Part shown: one piece after another, positions 25,769-33,506 of the stretch
Layout of the letters: every line of letters starts with the position of its first letter
Position numbering within the stretch: position 1 is the first letter of the stretch
Assembly: GCF_000518485.1 (NCBI RefSeq)
Contig: NZ_KI912443.1
Location: forward strand, 248,001 to 312,000
DNA: 64,000 nt
Source of the DNA: Olleya marilimosa CAM030
Lineage (GTDB): Bacteria; Bacteroidota; Bacteroidia; Flavobacteriales; Flavobacteriaceae
Direction: 5' to 3'
Position numbers and translations under genes: made by a program
Notes under the pieces: generated by a model
Database searches by the model: none
What the model was told of the DNA's origin: nothing
The model's input: the letters and a program-made list of their open reading frames with translations, nothing else

Positions 25769-26725
25769 ATGAAAGTAACAGAGCATATAACTAAAGGAAA
25801 GGGGAAAACACAATTTTCGTTCGAGATTTTACCGCCTTTAAAAGGACAACATATCCAATCTATTTTTGATAATATTGATCCATTAATGGCATTTAATCCA
25901 CCTTTTATTGATGTTACGTACCATCGTGAGGAATATGTGTATAAAGATTTAGGTGATGGTTTGCTTAAAAAACAGGTGGTTAAAAAGCGTCCAGGAACCG
26001 TTGGTATTTGTGCTGCTATCCAAAATAGATATAATGTGGATGCCATACCGCATATATTATGTGGTGGTTTTACTAAAGAGGATACAGAGAATTTTTTGAT
26101 TGATTTAGACTTTTTAAATATTGATAATGTTATGGCATTGCGTGGTGATGCTGTTAAAACTGAAACTTATTTTACGCCAGAAAAAGAAGGTCATGCGTAT
26201 GCTAGTGATTTGGTAAAACAAATAACAGCTTTAAATAAAGCTAATTATTTGGATGATCAACTCCTTAATTGTAGTGCTACGGATTTTTGTGTTGGTGTTG
26301 GAGCGTACCCAGAAAAACATATGGAAGCACCAAGTTTGGATAGTGATATTCATTTTTTAAAAAAGAAGATTAAAAATGGTGCAGAATATGTGGTGACACA
26401 AATGTTTTTTGATAATCAAAAGTATTTTCAGTTTGTAGATAAATGCAGAAGTGAGGGGATTACAGTACCAATTATTCCTGGTTTAAAACCAATATCCACA
26501 TTAAAACAGTTAAATGTTATTCCGCATCGTTTTCATGTGGATTTACCAGAAGCTTTAATTAAAAGTATTATTAAATGTAAAACTAATGTTGAGGTCAGAC
26601 AGGTTGGTATTGAGTGGTGTATCCAGCAATCTTTAGAGCTTAAAAAAGCAGGCATACCAATGTTGCATTACTACTCGATGGGAAAAAGTGATAATATCAA
26701 AGCAATTGCAGAAGCTGTTTTTTAA
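25769..26725 (+). CDS. metF: methylenetetrahydrofolate reductase [NAD(P)H]
   Basis: Flavin enzyme that reduces 5,10-methylene-THF to 5-methyl-THF, the methyl donor for MetH. 318 residues, single TIM-barrel domain of bacterial MetF: FSFEILPPLKGQ, FIDVTYHREE, GIDD-like IDNVMALRGDAV, VGAYPEKHMEAP and YVVTQMFFDNQKYF. It lacks the regulatory domain of eukaryotic enzymes. Last gene of the methionine cluster, 152 bp after metH with repeat copy B between. Confidence 0.96.
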   Translation: MKVTEHITKGKGKTQFSFEILPPLKGQHIQSIFDNIDPLMAFNPPFIDVTYHREEYVYKDLGDGLLKKQVVKKRPGTVGICAAIQNRYNVDAIPHILCGGFTKEDTENFLIDLDFLNIDNVMALRGDAVKTETYFTPEKEGHAYASDLVKQITALNKANYLDDQLLNCSATDFCVGVGAYPEKHMEAPSLDSDIHFLKKKIKNGAEYVVTQMFFDNQKYFQFVDKCRSEGITVPIIPGLKPISTLKQLNVIPHRFHVDLPEALIKSIIKCKTNVEVRQVGIEWCIQQSLELKKAGIPMLHYYSMGKSDNIKAIAEAVF

Positions 26726-26751
26726 TAACAAAAAACGCTTACTTTTGTATT

Positions 26752-27159
26752 ATGCTTTCTAAGAAAACAAAATACGGAATTAAGGCTTTAGTACATTTAG
26801 CAAAAAAGGATCAACGCTGTCCTGTGCAAATTAGTACAATATCTTCGGCTGAAAATATTTCTCAAAAATTTTTGGAAACCATTCTACTTATTCTTAAAAA
26901 AAACGGAATATTAGGTTCTAAAAAAGGAAAAGCAGGAGGATATTATCTTTTAAAAGAGCCTAATCATGTTAGTATGGCAGATGTCATGCGTATTTTAGAA
27001 GGACCTATTGCAATGGTGCCTTGCGTAAGTTTAAATTTTTATGAGGCTTGTAGCGATTGTCCAGATGAAACTATTTGTGCTGTCCATAACTTAATGGAAG
27101 AGGTAAGAGACAGCTCTCTTAAAATTTTTAACAACAAGACCTTAGCAGATTTTATTTAA
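26752..27159 (+). CDS. Rrf2-family transcriptional regulator (probable sulfur-assimilation regulator)
   Basis: 135-residue winged-helix regulator of the Rrf2 family (IscR, CymR, NsrR). N-terminal helix-turn-helix: KTKYGIKALVHLA, ENISQKFLETILLILKKNGI, KKGKAGGYYLLK. Four cysteines in the C-terminal part (PCVSL, EACSDCPDETIC) are spaced like an Fe-S or redox-sensing cluster site rather than like CymR, which lacks them. Directly upstream of the sulfate-assimilation operon, so it probably controls it through the ATTCC-GATA-GGAAT site at 27209-27222. TACTTTTG at 26740-26747 is only four bases before the ATG, suggesting a leaderless mRNA. Confidence 0.9.
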   Translation: MLSKKTKYGIKALVHLAKKDQRCPVQISTISSAENISQKFLETILLILKKNGILGSKKGKAGGYYLLKEPNHVSMADVMRILEGPIAMVPCVSLNFYEACSDCPDETICAVHNLMEEVRDSSLKIFNNKTLADFI

Positions 27160-27164
27160 TTTAT

Positions 27165-27195
27165 TTGTGCAAACAAGCTTCAATCTATACATTTG
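27165..27195 (+). promoter_or_regulatory. promoter of the DUF2061-cysHDN operon
   Basis: TTG (27165-27167), 20 nt, TACATTTG (27188-27195): full match to the Bacteroidetes consensus. Predicted start near 27200, directly in front of the palindromic site. Confidence 0.65.
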
Positions 27196-27208
27196 CATTT
27201 AATCTACT

Positions 27209-27222
27209 ATTCCGATAGGAAT
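27209..27222. promoter_or_regulatory. palindromic operator candidate for the Rrf2 regulator
   Basis: ATTCC-GATA-GGAAT, a perfect 5-bp inverted repeat with a 4-bp spacer, placed about ten bases downstream of the predicted transcription start, where a bound repressor would block RNA polymerase. The neighbouring gene encodes an Rrf2 regulator. The link is inference. Confidence 0.45.
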
Positions 27223-27244
27223 TAAAGAGTAATTGATTTATTAT

Positions 27245-27499
27245 ATGATTTTAGATGCGTTTTTTAAAATAGAAAACAAAAAGAAGGAAGCTAAGTCATC
27301 CGAAGAAAACATTAACAGAAGTATCCTTAAAACAATTAGTTGGAGGATAATAGGAACATTAGATACATTAGTAATAACTTATTTTATTACAGGTACTATC
27401 AAAATGGCATTGAGTATTGGGTTTATAGAGTTTTTTTCTAAAATGTTATTATATTTTTTTCATGAACGTGCTTGGAATAAAATTAAACTAGGAAAATGA
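27245..27499 (+). CDS. DUF2061 small membrane protein
   Basis: 84 residues from ATG 27245 (MILDAFFKIENKKKE), preferred over a TTG twelve bases upstream. The DUF2061 signature is clear: SILKTISWRIIGTLDTLVITYFITGTIKMALSIGFIEFFSKMLLYFFHERAW, with two membrane helices. Function unknown. Members often lie, as here, at the head of cysteine/sulfate assimilation operons, so a role in sulfate or sulfite handling at the membrane is possible. Its stop overlaps the cysH start (ATGA). Confidence 0.88.
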   Translation: MILDAFFKIENKKKEAKSSEENINRSILKTISWRIIGTLDTLVITYFITGTIKMALSIGFIEFFSKMLLYFFHERAWNKIKLGK

Positions 27500-28113
27500 T
27501 ACAAATAGATATAAATCGTGTAAACCAAGAATTAAAAGATAAATCTCCTCAAGACATTGTACGTTGGGCAATTAATATCGCTAAAAACCCTTTGGTGACT
27601 ACTAATTTTAGACCTTATGAAGCTGCAATATTACACCTAGTATCAGCTCAAAAAAAAGATATTAAGGTAATTTGGTGTGACACAGGATATAATACGCCTA
27701 ACACTTATAAACATGCAGAAGCTGTTATCAAAACCTTAGAATTAAATGTAAAACTATACGTACCCAAACAAACTGTTGCACATCGTAACGTAGTCATGGG
27801 TATTCCTGACGTAAATGATCCTAATCATAAAAAATTTACTGAGCAAGTTAAGTTAGAGCCTTTTACTAGAGCTTTTTTAGAGCATAAACCTGATTTGTGG
27901 TTTACTAATTTAAGAAAAGGACAAACTACGTTTAGAGATAGTATAGATGTGGTGTCGATTGATAAGAATGGCGTAATTAAAGTAAGTCCTTTTTATAATT
28001 TTTCAGATGAAGCGCTAGATGCTTACCTAGAAAAACATCAGTTACCAAACGAGTTTAAATACTTTGATCCAACAAAAGTTTTAGGTAATAGAGAATGCGG
28101 TTTACACGCATAA
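27496..28113 (+). CDS. cysH: phosphoadenylyl-sulfate reductase (PAPS type)
   Basis: Reduces activated sulfate to sulfite with thioredoxin or glutaredoxin. 205 residues, PAPS reductase fold: TTNFRPYEAAILHL in the nucleotide loop, IKVIWCDTGYNTPNTY, FTNLRKGQTTFRD, and the catalytic ECGLHA at the extreme C-terminus. Only two cysteines exist in the protein, so the CC...CXXC iron-sulfur ligands of APS reductases are missing; this is the PAPS-using form. No APS kinase gene is seen in the operon. Overlaps DUF2061 and is followed by cysD after 14 bp. Confidence 0.92.
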   Translation: MIQIDINRVNQELKDKSPQDIVRWAINIAKNPLVTTNFRPYEAAILHLVSAQKKDIKVIWCDTGYNTPNTYKHAEAVIKTLELNVKLYVPKQTVAHRNVVMGIPDVNDPNHKKFTEQVKLEPFTRAFLEHKPDLWFTNLRKGQTTFRDSIDVVSIDKNGVIKVSPFYNFSDEALDAYLEKHQLPNEFKYFDPTKVLGNRECGLHA

Positions 28114-28127
28114 ATGATAAATAAACA

Positions 28128-29030
28128 ATGAAAAATACCTCGCAAATAAATCCGTTAGAAAACGAAGCCATATATATTTTTAGAGAAGTCGCTGCACAAT
28201 TTGAAAAACCTGTGCTATTGTTTTCCGGAGGAAAAGACTCAATCACGTTAGTAAGATTAGCACAAAAAGCTTTCTATCCTGCTAGTATTCCATTTCCATT
28301 ATTACATATAGATACAGGTCATAACTTTCCAGAAACTATAGCTTTTAGAGACCGTTTAGTTAAAGAGTTAGGTTTAGAATTAATAGTAAGAAATGTGCAA
28401 GATTCTATTAATCAAGGAAAAGCAAAAGAAGAATCTGGTAAATATGCTAGTCGCAATACCTTACAAACTGTAACACTATTGGATGCTATAGAAGAGTTTA
28501 AATTTGATGCTTGTATTGGTGGAGCTAGACGTGACGAAGAAAAAGCAAGAGCAAAAGAACGCATCTTTTCAGTGCGAGATGATTTTGGACAATGGGACGA
28601 GAAAAATCAACGTCCAGAATTATTTGATATGCTAAACGGAATGATTGAACATGGTCAAAATGTTCGTGTTTTTCCTATATCAAATTGGACAGAATTAGAC
28701 GTTTGGTCTTATATTCAAAAAGAAAATATAGAAATTCCATCAATTTATTTTTCGCATACACGAGCAACTTTTTTACGTGATGGTCTTATTTGGTCAGCAG
28801 ATGATGATGTTGTGTTTAGAGAAGAAGATGAAATTGTAGAAGATCGAGTAGTCAGATTTAGGACAGTTGGTGACATGAGTTGTACAGCTGCAGTATTATC
28901 TGAAGCAAAAACAATAGATTCGGTAGTTGAAGAAATTAGAAATTCTACAATATCAGAACGTGGAGCCAGAATTGATGATAAACGTAGCGAAGTAGCTATG
29001 GAAAAACGTAAGCAACAAGGTTACTTTTAA
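28128..29030 (+). CDS. cysD: sulfate adenylyltransferase subunit 2
   Basis: Adenylyl-transfer subunit that makes APS from ATP and sulfate, driven by the GTPase CysN. 300 residues, PP-loop ATP pyrophosphatase: LLFSGGKDSITLVRLAQKAF near residue 28, HIDTGHNFPETI, CIGGARRDEEKARAKERIFS and the C-terminal SERGARIDDKRSEVAMEKRKQQGYF, all typical of CysD. In one operon with cysH and cysN. Confidence 0.97.
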   Translation: MKNTSQINPLENEAIYIFREVAAQFEKPVLLFSGGKDSITLVRLAQKAFYPASIPFPLLHIDTGHNFPETIAFRDRLVKELGLELIVRNVQDSINQGKAKEESGKYASRNTLQTVTLLDAIEEFKFDACIGGARRDEEKARAKERIFSVRDDFGQWDEKNQRPELFDMLNGMIEHGQNVRVFPISNWTELDVWSYIQKENIEIPSIYFSHTRATFLRDGLIWSADDDVVFREEDEIVEDRVVRFRTVGDMSCTAAVLSEAKTIDSVVEEIRNSTISERGARIDDKRSEVAMEKRKQQGYF

Positions 29031-29060
29031 AGTTTAATTAAAATGCTTAACCCTAACTAT

Positions 29061-29143
29061 TGATGCTTATCAATAACAGTAATTAAAATAAAATTTAAAA
29101 AATTTAGGTGTTGATTATGTGCTATTTGTAGCTTATCAATAAC
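29061..29143 (+). repeat. 13-bp direct repeat in the cysD-cysN gap
   Basis: GCTTATCAATAAC occurs at 29064-29076 and 29131-29143, each inside a longer, looser repeat (CTATT...GCTTATCAATAAC...AGT). The first copy also forms a perfect 6-bp hairpin, ATTGAT-GCTT-ATCAAT. The 128-bp gap is unusual within this otherwise tight operon, so the repeats may regulate cysN or modulate its ratio to cysD. Confidence 0.5.
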
Positions 29144-29157
29144 CATCAGTCAAAAAT

Positions 29158-30405
29158 ATGGAAGTATTAAAATTAGCAACAGCAGGAAGTGTAGATGACG
29201 GAAAAAGTACTTTAATTGGACGTTTATTGTATGACACAAAATCCTTAACGTCAGATAAAATTGAGGCTATCCAACAAAAAAGTGAACAACTGGGTTATGA
29301 TTATTTAGATTTTTCACTAGCAACAGATGGTTTGGTAGCAGAGAGAGAACAAGGAATTACTATAGATGTTGCGCATATATACTTTTCAACTCAAAATAAA
29401 AGTTACATAATAGCAGATACACCTGGACATGTAGAGTATACCAGAAACATGGTTACAGGAGCATCAACATCTCAAGCGGCTATAATTTTAATAGACGCTA
29501 GAAAAGGAGTTATAGAGCAAACTAATAGACACTTTTTTATTAATAATTTGCTTAGGGTAAAAACTGTAATTGTAGCTATAAATAAGATGGATTTGGTTGA
29601 TTTTTCTGAAGAAAGATATAACCAAATAAAATCAGATTTTGAAATCTTGATGAGTAAACGTGATTATCAAGAGCAAAATATAACTTTTATTCCTGTTAGT
29701 GCATTAAAAGGTGATAACGTAGTAGCTAAATCTGTAAACACACCTTGGTACAAAGGAAAAACTTTAATTGATTATCTAGAAACTATAGATAGTCAAGCGC
29801 TTTATAATAGTGGGACACCAAGATTTCCTGTGCAATATGTTATACGTCCAAAAACGGAAGAATTTCATGATTATCGTGGATATGCAGGAAAAGTATATGG
29901 TGGCGAATTAAGTGTTGGTGATGAGGTAGTCGTGTTACCTTCACAAACAAAATCTAAGATTAAAGGTATTCAGTTTTATGATCAAGAGGTCAAAACCGCA
30001 TCTAGACGCTCTTCAGTAACCATAACCTTAACCGACGATGTCAATATTAGTCGTGGTGACATGATTGTTAAAGCAAACGATTTGCCGACTGTAGATAAGC
30101 AGTTTACAGCAACAGTATCTTGGATGGATACTAAGCATTTAAATGTTGGAGGTAAGTATGTTTTACAACATGGTGTAAATAGAGTGTTAGCTAAAGTGGA
30201 TAAGATTCATCATAAAATTAATCCTGATTATTCTGGGATTGATCAGACTGTAGATAGCCTTAAAATTAATGATATCGCAACAGTATCGTTTAAGCTAAAC
30301 AAACCTGTTTTTTATGATGCGTTTAAATCACATAGGACTAATGGGTCTTTTATTTTAATAGACACGTTATCTAATAATACGGTAGCAGCAGGTTTTATTC
30401 AATAG
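29158..30405 (+). CDS. cysN: sulfate adenylyltransferase subunit 1 (GTPase)
   Basis: EF-Tu-like GTPase whose hydrolysis drives APS formation by CysD. 415 residues: G1 AGSVDDGKSTLIGRLLYD, switch I region GLVAEREQGITIDVAHIYF, G3 IADTPGHVEYTRNM, G4 VAINKMDLVDF, G5-like PVSALKGDNV, then two beta-barrel domains. It ends after the second barrel: there is no fused CysC (APS kinase) domain, although the cysH product looks PAPS-dependent. Confidence 0.97.
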   Translation: MEVLKLATAGSVDDGKSTLIGRLLYDTKSLTSDKIEAIQQKSEQLGYDYLDFSLATDGLVAEREQGITIDVAHIYFSTQNKSYIIADTPGHVEYTRNMVTGASTSQAAIILIDARKGVIEQTNRHFFINNLLRVKTVIVAINKMDLVDFSEERYNQIKSDFEILMSKRDYQEQNITFIPVSALKGDNVVAKSVNTPWYKGKTLIDYLETIDSQALYNSGTPRFPVQYVIRPKTEEFHDYRGYAGKVYGGELSVGDEVVVLPSQTKSKIKGIQFYDQEVKTASRRSSVTITLTDDVNISRGDMIVKANDLPTVDKQFTATVSWMDTKHLNVGGKYVLQHGVNRVLAKVDKIHHKINPDYSGIDQTVDSLKINDIATVSFKLNKPVFYDAFKSHRTNGSFILIDTLSNNTVAAGFIQ

Positions 30406-30460
30406 CAACAATACGTTATTAATAATTTACATACTTTTGCGACCTAATTATTAGTGTTTA

Positions 30461-31552
30461 ATGAGGTATTATTTTAATTGCTTGCTTTTGTTTTGTGTTT
30501 TAGTTGTAACAGCACAAGAAAACAATAATCAATATTCTGTTGATGCTAATTTTTTCTACGGAAACATTGCAGAGCATAATAGTGATATTTCACATTTAAT
30601 AAAAGGACATCCTACAGGTTTTATATTAAGTTATAATAAAAAAACCTTTGGTCAAAATGCATGGGAAAGTAGATATAACTATCCAGATTATGGTGCGTCA
30701 ATTATCTATCAAGATTTAAAAAACGAAACTTTAGGAAATAATTTTGGTGTTTATGCACACTACAATTTTTATTTTTTAAAACGTAATTTAATATTCAGAA
30801 TTGGTCAAGGTTTAGCCCACAATTCTAACCCATACGATAAAGTTGATAATTATCGTAATAACGCATTTGGGACACGTTTATTAAGTAGTACATACCTGAT
30901 GCTAAACTATAAAAAAGAAAACATTTTTAGTGGTTTTGGACTGCAAACAGGTTTGTCTTTAATCCATTATTCTAATGCTAATGTTAAAGCGCCAAATAGT
31001 TCAATAAATAGTATCACGTTTAATTTAGGTGTAAATTATGTATTGGATGCAGATAACTCACCAGAATATATTAAACATATTGACCAAGACTTTACAGAAA
31101 AAGTAAAATATAACTTAGCGTTTAGAACAGGTGTCAATGAAAGTGATATTATTGATTCTGGACAATATGCCTTTTATATCGTTTCGGCTTATGCTGATAA
31201 GCGTTTAAATAAAAAAAGTGCCATACAATTAGGTACAGATGTGTTTTTCTCAAACTTTTTAAAAACGCATATTAGATACAAATCAGTTGCATTTCCCTTA
31301 GATAATGTGTCTGGAGACGAAGACTACAAGCGTATTGGAGTATTTGTTGGTCATGAGTTGTTTATTAGTAAAACATCATTAGTAACGCAGTTAGGTTACT
31401 ATGTTTATTATCCATTTGATTTTGAAGGTCGTGTGTATAATAGGGTAGGTTTAAAACGCTATTTTAGTGATAAACTATATGGAGCCTTAACCTTAAAGTC
31501 GCATGGTGCAAAAGCTGAAGCAGTAGAATTAGGAATAGGAATACGTTTATAA
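30461..31552 (+). CDS. acyloxyacyl hydrolase / PagL-like lipid A deacylase, outer membrane
   Basis: 363 residues with a signal peptide (cut near VVTAQ, residue 19) and a beta-barrel pattern. The PagL signature HYSNANVKAPNSSINSITFNLG lies near residue 170; in PagL the His and Ser of HxSN are catalytic with a later Glu or acidic residue. This points to a lipid A 3-O-deacylase-like outer membrane esterase. It is about twice the length of proteobacterial PagL, with an extra C-terminal barrel-like part. TACTTTTG at 30432-30439 may be the -7 element of its own promoter. Followed after one base by a lipoprotein gene. Confidence 0.65.
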   Translation: MRYYFNCLLLFCVLVVTAQENNNQYSVDANFFYGNIAEHNSDISHLIKGHPTGFILSYNKKTFGQNAWESRYNYPDYGASIIYQDLKNETLGNNFGVYAHYNFYFLKRNLIFRIGQGLAHNSNPYDKVDNYRNNAFGTRLLSSTYLMLNYKKENIFSGFGLQTGLSLIHYSNANVKAPNSSINSITFNLGVNYVLDADNSPEYIKHIDQDFTEKVKYNLAFRTGVNESDIIDSGQYAFYIVSAYADKRLNKKSAIQLGTDVFFSNFLKTHIRYKSVAFPLDNVSGDEDYKRIGVFVGHELFISKTSLVTQLGYYVYYPFDFEGRVYNRVGLKRYFSDKLYGALTLKSHGAKAEAVELGIGIRL

Positions 31553-31553
31553 T

Positions 31554-32297
31554 ATGAAACAATTAATATACATACTATCAGTAATATTTCTATTTGGTTG
31601 TGATTCTGAAAACGCACCAGATTGTTTTCAAAATTCTGGAGATATCGTCCAGCAAGAGATTGTAGTGGATGAGTTTACTAAAATTACGGTATATAAAAAT
31701 ATCGAATTATTTATCCAGCAAGGATTAACTCAAAAAGTGGTGTTAGAAACTGGCGAGAATTTAGCAAACGATGTTGAGGTTTATGTTGAAAATGGTCGAT
31801 TGACATTAAAGGATAACAATAGTTGTAATTTAACAAGGGATTATGGGATTACTAAAATATATGTTACAACGCCTAACGTAACAGAAGTTAGAAACAGTAG
31901 TAATCTAGACGTACATAGTATTGGTGTTTTAAATTTTCCTGATCTTAAACTGACTTCAGAAGATGATTCTGGAGATTATTATAATGTTGGATTGTTTAAT
32001 ATGGAAGTTAATTGCACAAACTTGTTTGTTGTAATTAATAATATTACTACAAATATCATCTCTGGTACAACTGAAAATTTAAGAGTTAATCATGCATCAG
32101 GTAATGGTCGTTTTGAAGGTCGTTATCTTATAGCGCAAAACGTAATCGTATATCATCGAGGTACAAATGATATAATTGTAAATCCACAACTTAGCTTAAC
32201 AGCTAGTCTAGTTAGTACTGGAGATGTTATTGCTGTAAATACACCACCAACGGTTACAATATCAGAACAATTTGATGGACGCGTAATTTTTGAATAA
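31554..32297 (+). CDS. lipoprotein with GIN domain (DUF2807, putative autotransporter head-like)
   Basis: 247 residues with a lipobox LFGC at residue 16, then a repetitive right-handed beta-helix-like pattern (ITVYKNIELFIQQG, LTLKDNNSC, ITKIYVTTPNVTEVRNSSNLDVHS). The opening FTKITVYKNIELFIQQG followed by VEVYVENGRLTLKD is the GIN-domain pattern widespread in Bacteroidetes surface lipoproteins of unknown function. Begins one base after the PagL-like gene, so both are probably expressed together; convergent with gldA. Confidence 0.8.
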   Translation: MKQLIYILSVIFLFGCDSENAPDCFQNSGDIVQQEIVVDEFTKITVYKNIELFIQQGLTQKVVLETGENLANDVEVYVENGRLTLKDNNSCNLTRDYGITKIYVTTPNVTEVRNSSNLDVHSIGVLNFPDLKLTSEDDSGDYYNVGLFNMEVNCTNLFVVINNITTNIISGTTENLRVNHASGNGRFEGRYLIAQNVIVYHRGTNDIIVNPQLSLTASLVSTGDVIAVNTPPTVTISEQFDGRVIFE

Positions 32298-32301
32298 TTT
32301 A

Positions 32302-33195
32302 CTAGCTGGTTAATTCTCTAAATAAACTTTCTAAGCTTGCATTTTTTTGATTTAGTTGTAAAATCTTTAACTGATTATCATGTGCAAAGTCAAAGACATG
32401 ACTACGCATATCTTCAGAGGTTTCAAAAGTAATTTCGTAAATAAAATCATGTGTATTTTTTACTTTTTTAGCATTTGGTAATCTAAGTAAAAAAGCATCT
32501 TCTACTCTGTAGTCAAACTCGACAACAACAATTTGTGCTTGTCCATCGCGTAAGTCTTTTAGTTTTTTATTGGCAACAATTTCACCTTTATTAATAATAA
32601 TTACACGATCACACATAGCTTCAACTTCTTGCATAATATGTGTAGATAAAAATACAGTTTTATCTTTTCCTAAATTTTTAATTAGGTTTCTAATATCAAT
32701 TAATTGGTTTGGGTCTAAACCGGTTGTAGGTTCATCTAAAATTAAAACCTCTGGATTATGTAGTAACGCATTTGCAAGTCCAACACGCTGTCTGTAACCT
32801 TTACTTAGTTGTCCAATAGTTTTGTGTGCTTCTGGTGTTAATCCCGTTAATTTTATGACCTCTTCAATACGTGATTTGTCTACTTTATAGACATTAGCAT
32901 TAAAACTTAAATATTCTCTTACATACTGTTCTAAATACAAAGGATTGTGTTCAGGTAAATAACCTACACTTTTTTGTACATTTTTTGTGTCAGTTAAAAT
33001 ATGATGTCCATTAACTTCCGCATCGCCTGATGTAGGATTGATGTAAGTAGTTAAGATTTTCATCATTGTAGATTTTCCTGCGCCATTAGGACCCAAAAAA
33101 CCAACAATTTCAGGACGATTAATTTCAAATGAAATATTATTTAAAGCCTTCTGCGAGCCATAAACTTTAGTGATGTTTTCTACTTTAATTGACAT
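32302..33195 (-). CDS. gldA: gliding motility ABC transporter ATP-binding protein GldA
   Basis: 297 residues: Walker A GFLGPNGAGKSTMMK, ABC signature QLSKGYRQRVGLANALL, Walker B VLILDEPTTGLDP, His switch LSTHIMQ, then a C-terminal extension characteristic of GldA. Sequence features (YLPEHNPLYLEQYVREYLSFNA) agree with Flavobacterium GldA, which with GldF and GldG forms an ABC transporter needed for gliding; gldF and gldG are not adjacent here. A TATTTTTG element at 33219-33212 on the minus strand could be its -7 box. Confidence 0.88.
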   Translation of the reverse strand: MSIKVENITKVYGSQKALNNISFEINRPEIVGFLGPNGAGKSTMMKILTTYINPTSGDAEVNGHHILTDTKNVQKSVGYLPEHNPLYLEQYVREYLSFNANVYKVDKSRIEEVIKLTGLTPEAHKTIGQLSKGYRQRVGLANALLHNPEVLILDEPTTGLDPNQLIDIRNLIKNLGKDKTVFLSTHIMQEVEAMCDRVIIINKGEIVANKKLKDLRDGQAQIVVVEFDYRVEDAFLLRLPNAKKVKNTHDFIYEITFETSEDMRSHVFDFAHDNQLKILQLNQKNASLESLFRELTS

Positions 33196-33300
33196 GGATA
33201 TAATCTTTACTCAAAAATAGACATTCTGTAATTTATACCATAGATTATTAATAAATCTTTAAATATTTACTAAAAAGCACAAAAATAGGTGCTTAGTGTT

Positions 33301-33329
33301 TTGTTATATCATTTTATTATTTACTTTAG
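33301..33329 (+). promoter_or_regulatory. promoter of the aromatic operon leader
   Basis: TTG (33301-33303), 18 nt, TACTTTAG (33322-33329), seven of eight matches to TAnnTTTG. Predicted start near 33333, 13 nt before the leader peptide ATG. The 105 bp between this and gldA (33196-33300) show no other feature apart from the possible gldA promoter. Confidence 0.5.
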
Positions 33330-33345
33330 CAATATTATTACAAAC

Positions 33346-33423
33346 ATGAGCACAATAAACAATACATATTTTAGCTGGTATTATTTCTTTTTTAACAAAA
33401 GGAACGAGACGCTGTATATGTAA
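33346..33423 (+). CDS. aromatic-rich leader peptide (25 aa) of the pheA-tyrA operon attenuator
   Basis: ATG 33346 to TAA 33421-33423. The peptide starts MSTINNT, then has the block YFSWYYFFF (codons 8-16, 33367-33393) and ends NKRNETLYM: nine of 25 residues are Phe, Tyr or Trp, precisely the products of the genes that follow. A terminator lies just after the stop, and codons 20-22 contain CGAGAC, which is complementary to the terminator's first strand. This is the layout of ribosome-mediated attenuation. Too short for ordinary gene calling. Read directly from the sequence; translation not proven. Confidence 0.85.
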   Translation: MSTINNTYFSWYYFFFNKRNETLYM

Positions 33424-33455
33424 TTTAGCAACATATATTTTTAAAAAAAGTCTCG
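33405..33455 (+). promoter_or_regulatory. candidate antiterminator of the aromatic operon attenuator
   Basis: CGAGAC (33405-33410, in leader codons 20-22) can pair with GTCTCG (33450-33455, left arm of the terminator). Between them a TATATGT / ACATATA hairpin (33415-33437), which includes the leader stop codon, stacks the two arms together. A ribosome paused at the Tyr/Phe/Trp codons leaves CGAGAC free to form this structure; one that reaches the stop codon covers it, letting the terminator fold. Confidence 0.7.
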
Positions 33456-33476
33456 ATATATATCGAGACTTTTTTT
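33443..33476 (+). terminator. attenuator terminator upstream of pheA
   Basis: AAAAAAAGTCTCGATAT / ATATCGAGACTTTTTTT, a perfect inverted repeat followed by a T run, 31 bp before the pheA start and 20 bp after the leader peptide stop. There is no gene upstream on this strand that it could serve, which supports its role as an attenuator. Confidence 0.9.
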
Positions 33477-33506
33477 GTTTAAATAACTCAGTAAAAAACA
33501 AATAAT

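Noticed and set aside
29041-29123. Mini-ORFs in the cysD-cysN gap (including one reading M-C-Y-L) as a cysteine leader peptide
   Set aside because: Only one Cys codon, four to six codons long, and no terminator or antiterminator is visible, unlike the convincing case at 33346.
33304-33501. 65-codon minus-strand ORF between gldA and pheA
   Set aside because: It is the antisense of the leader peptide and attenuator and runs through the terminator hairpin; no promoter and no protein-like composition.
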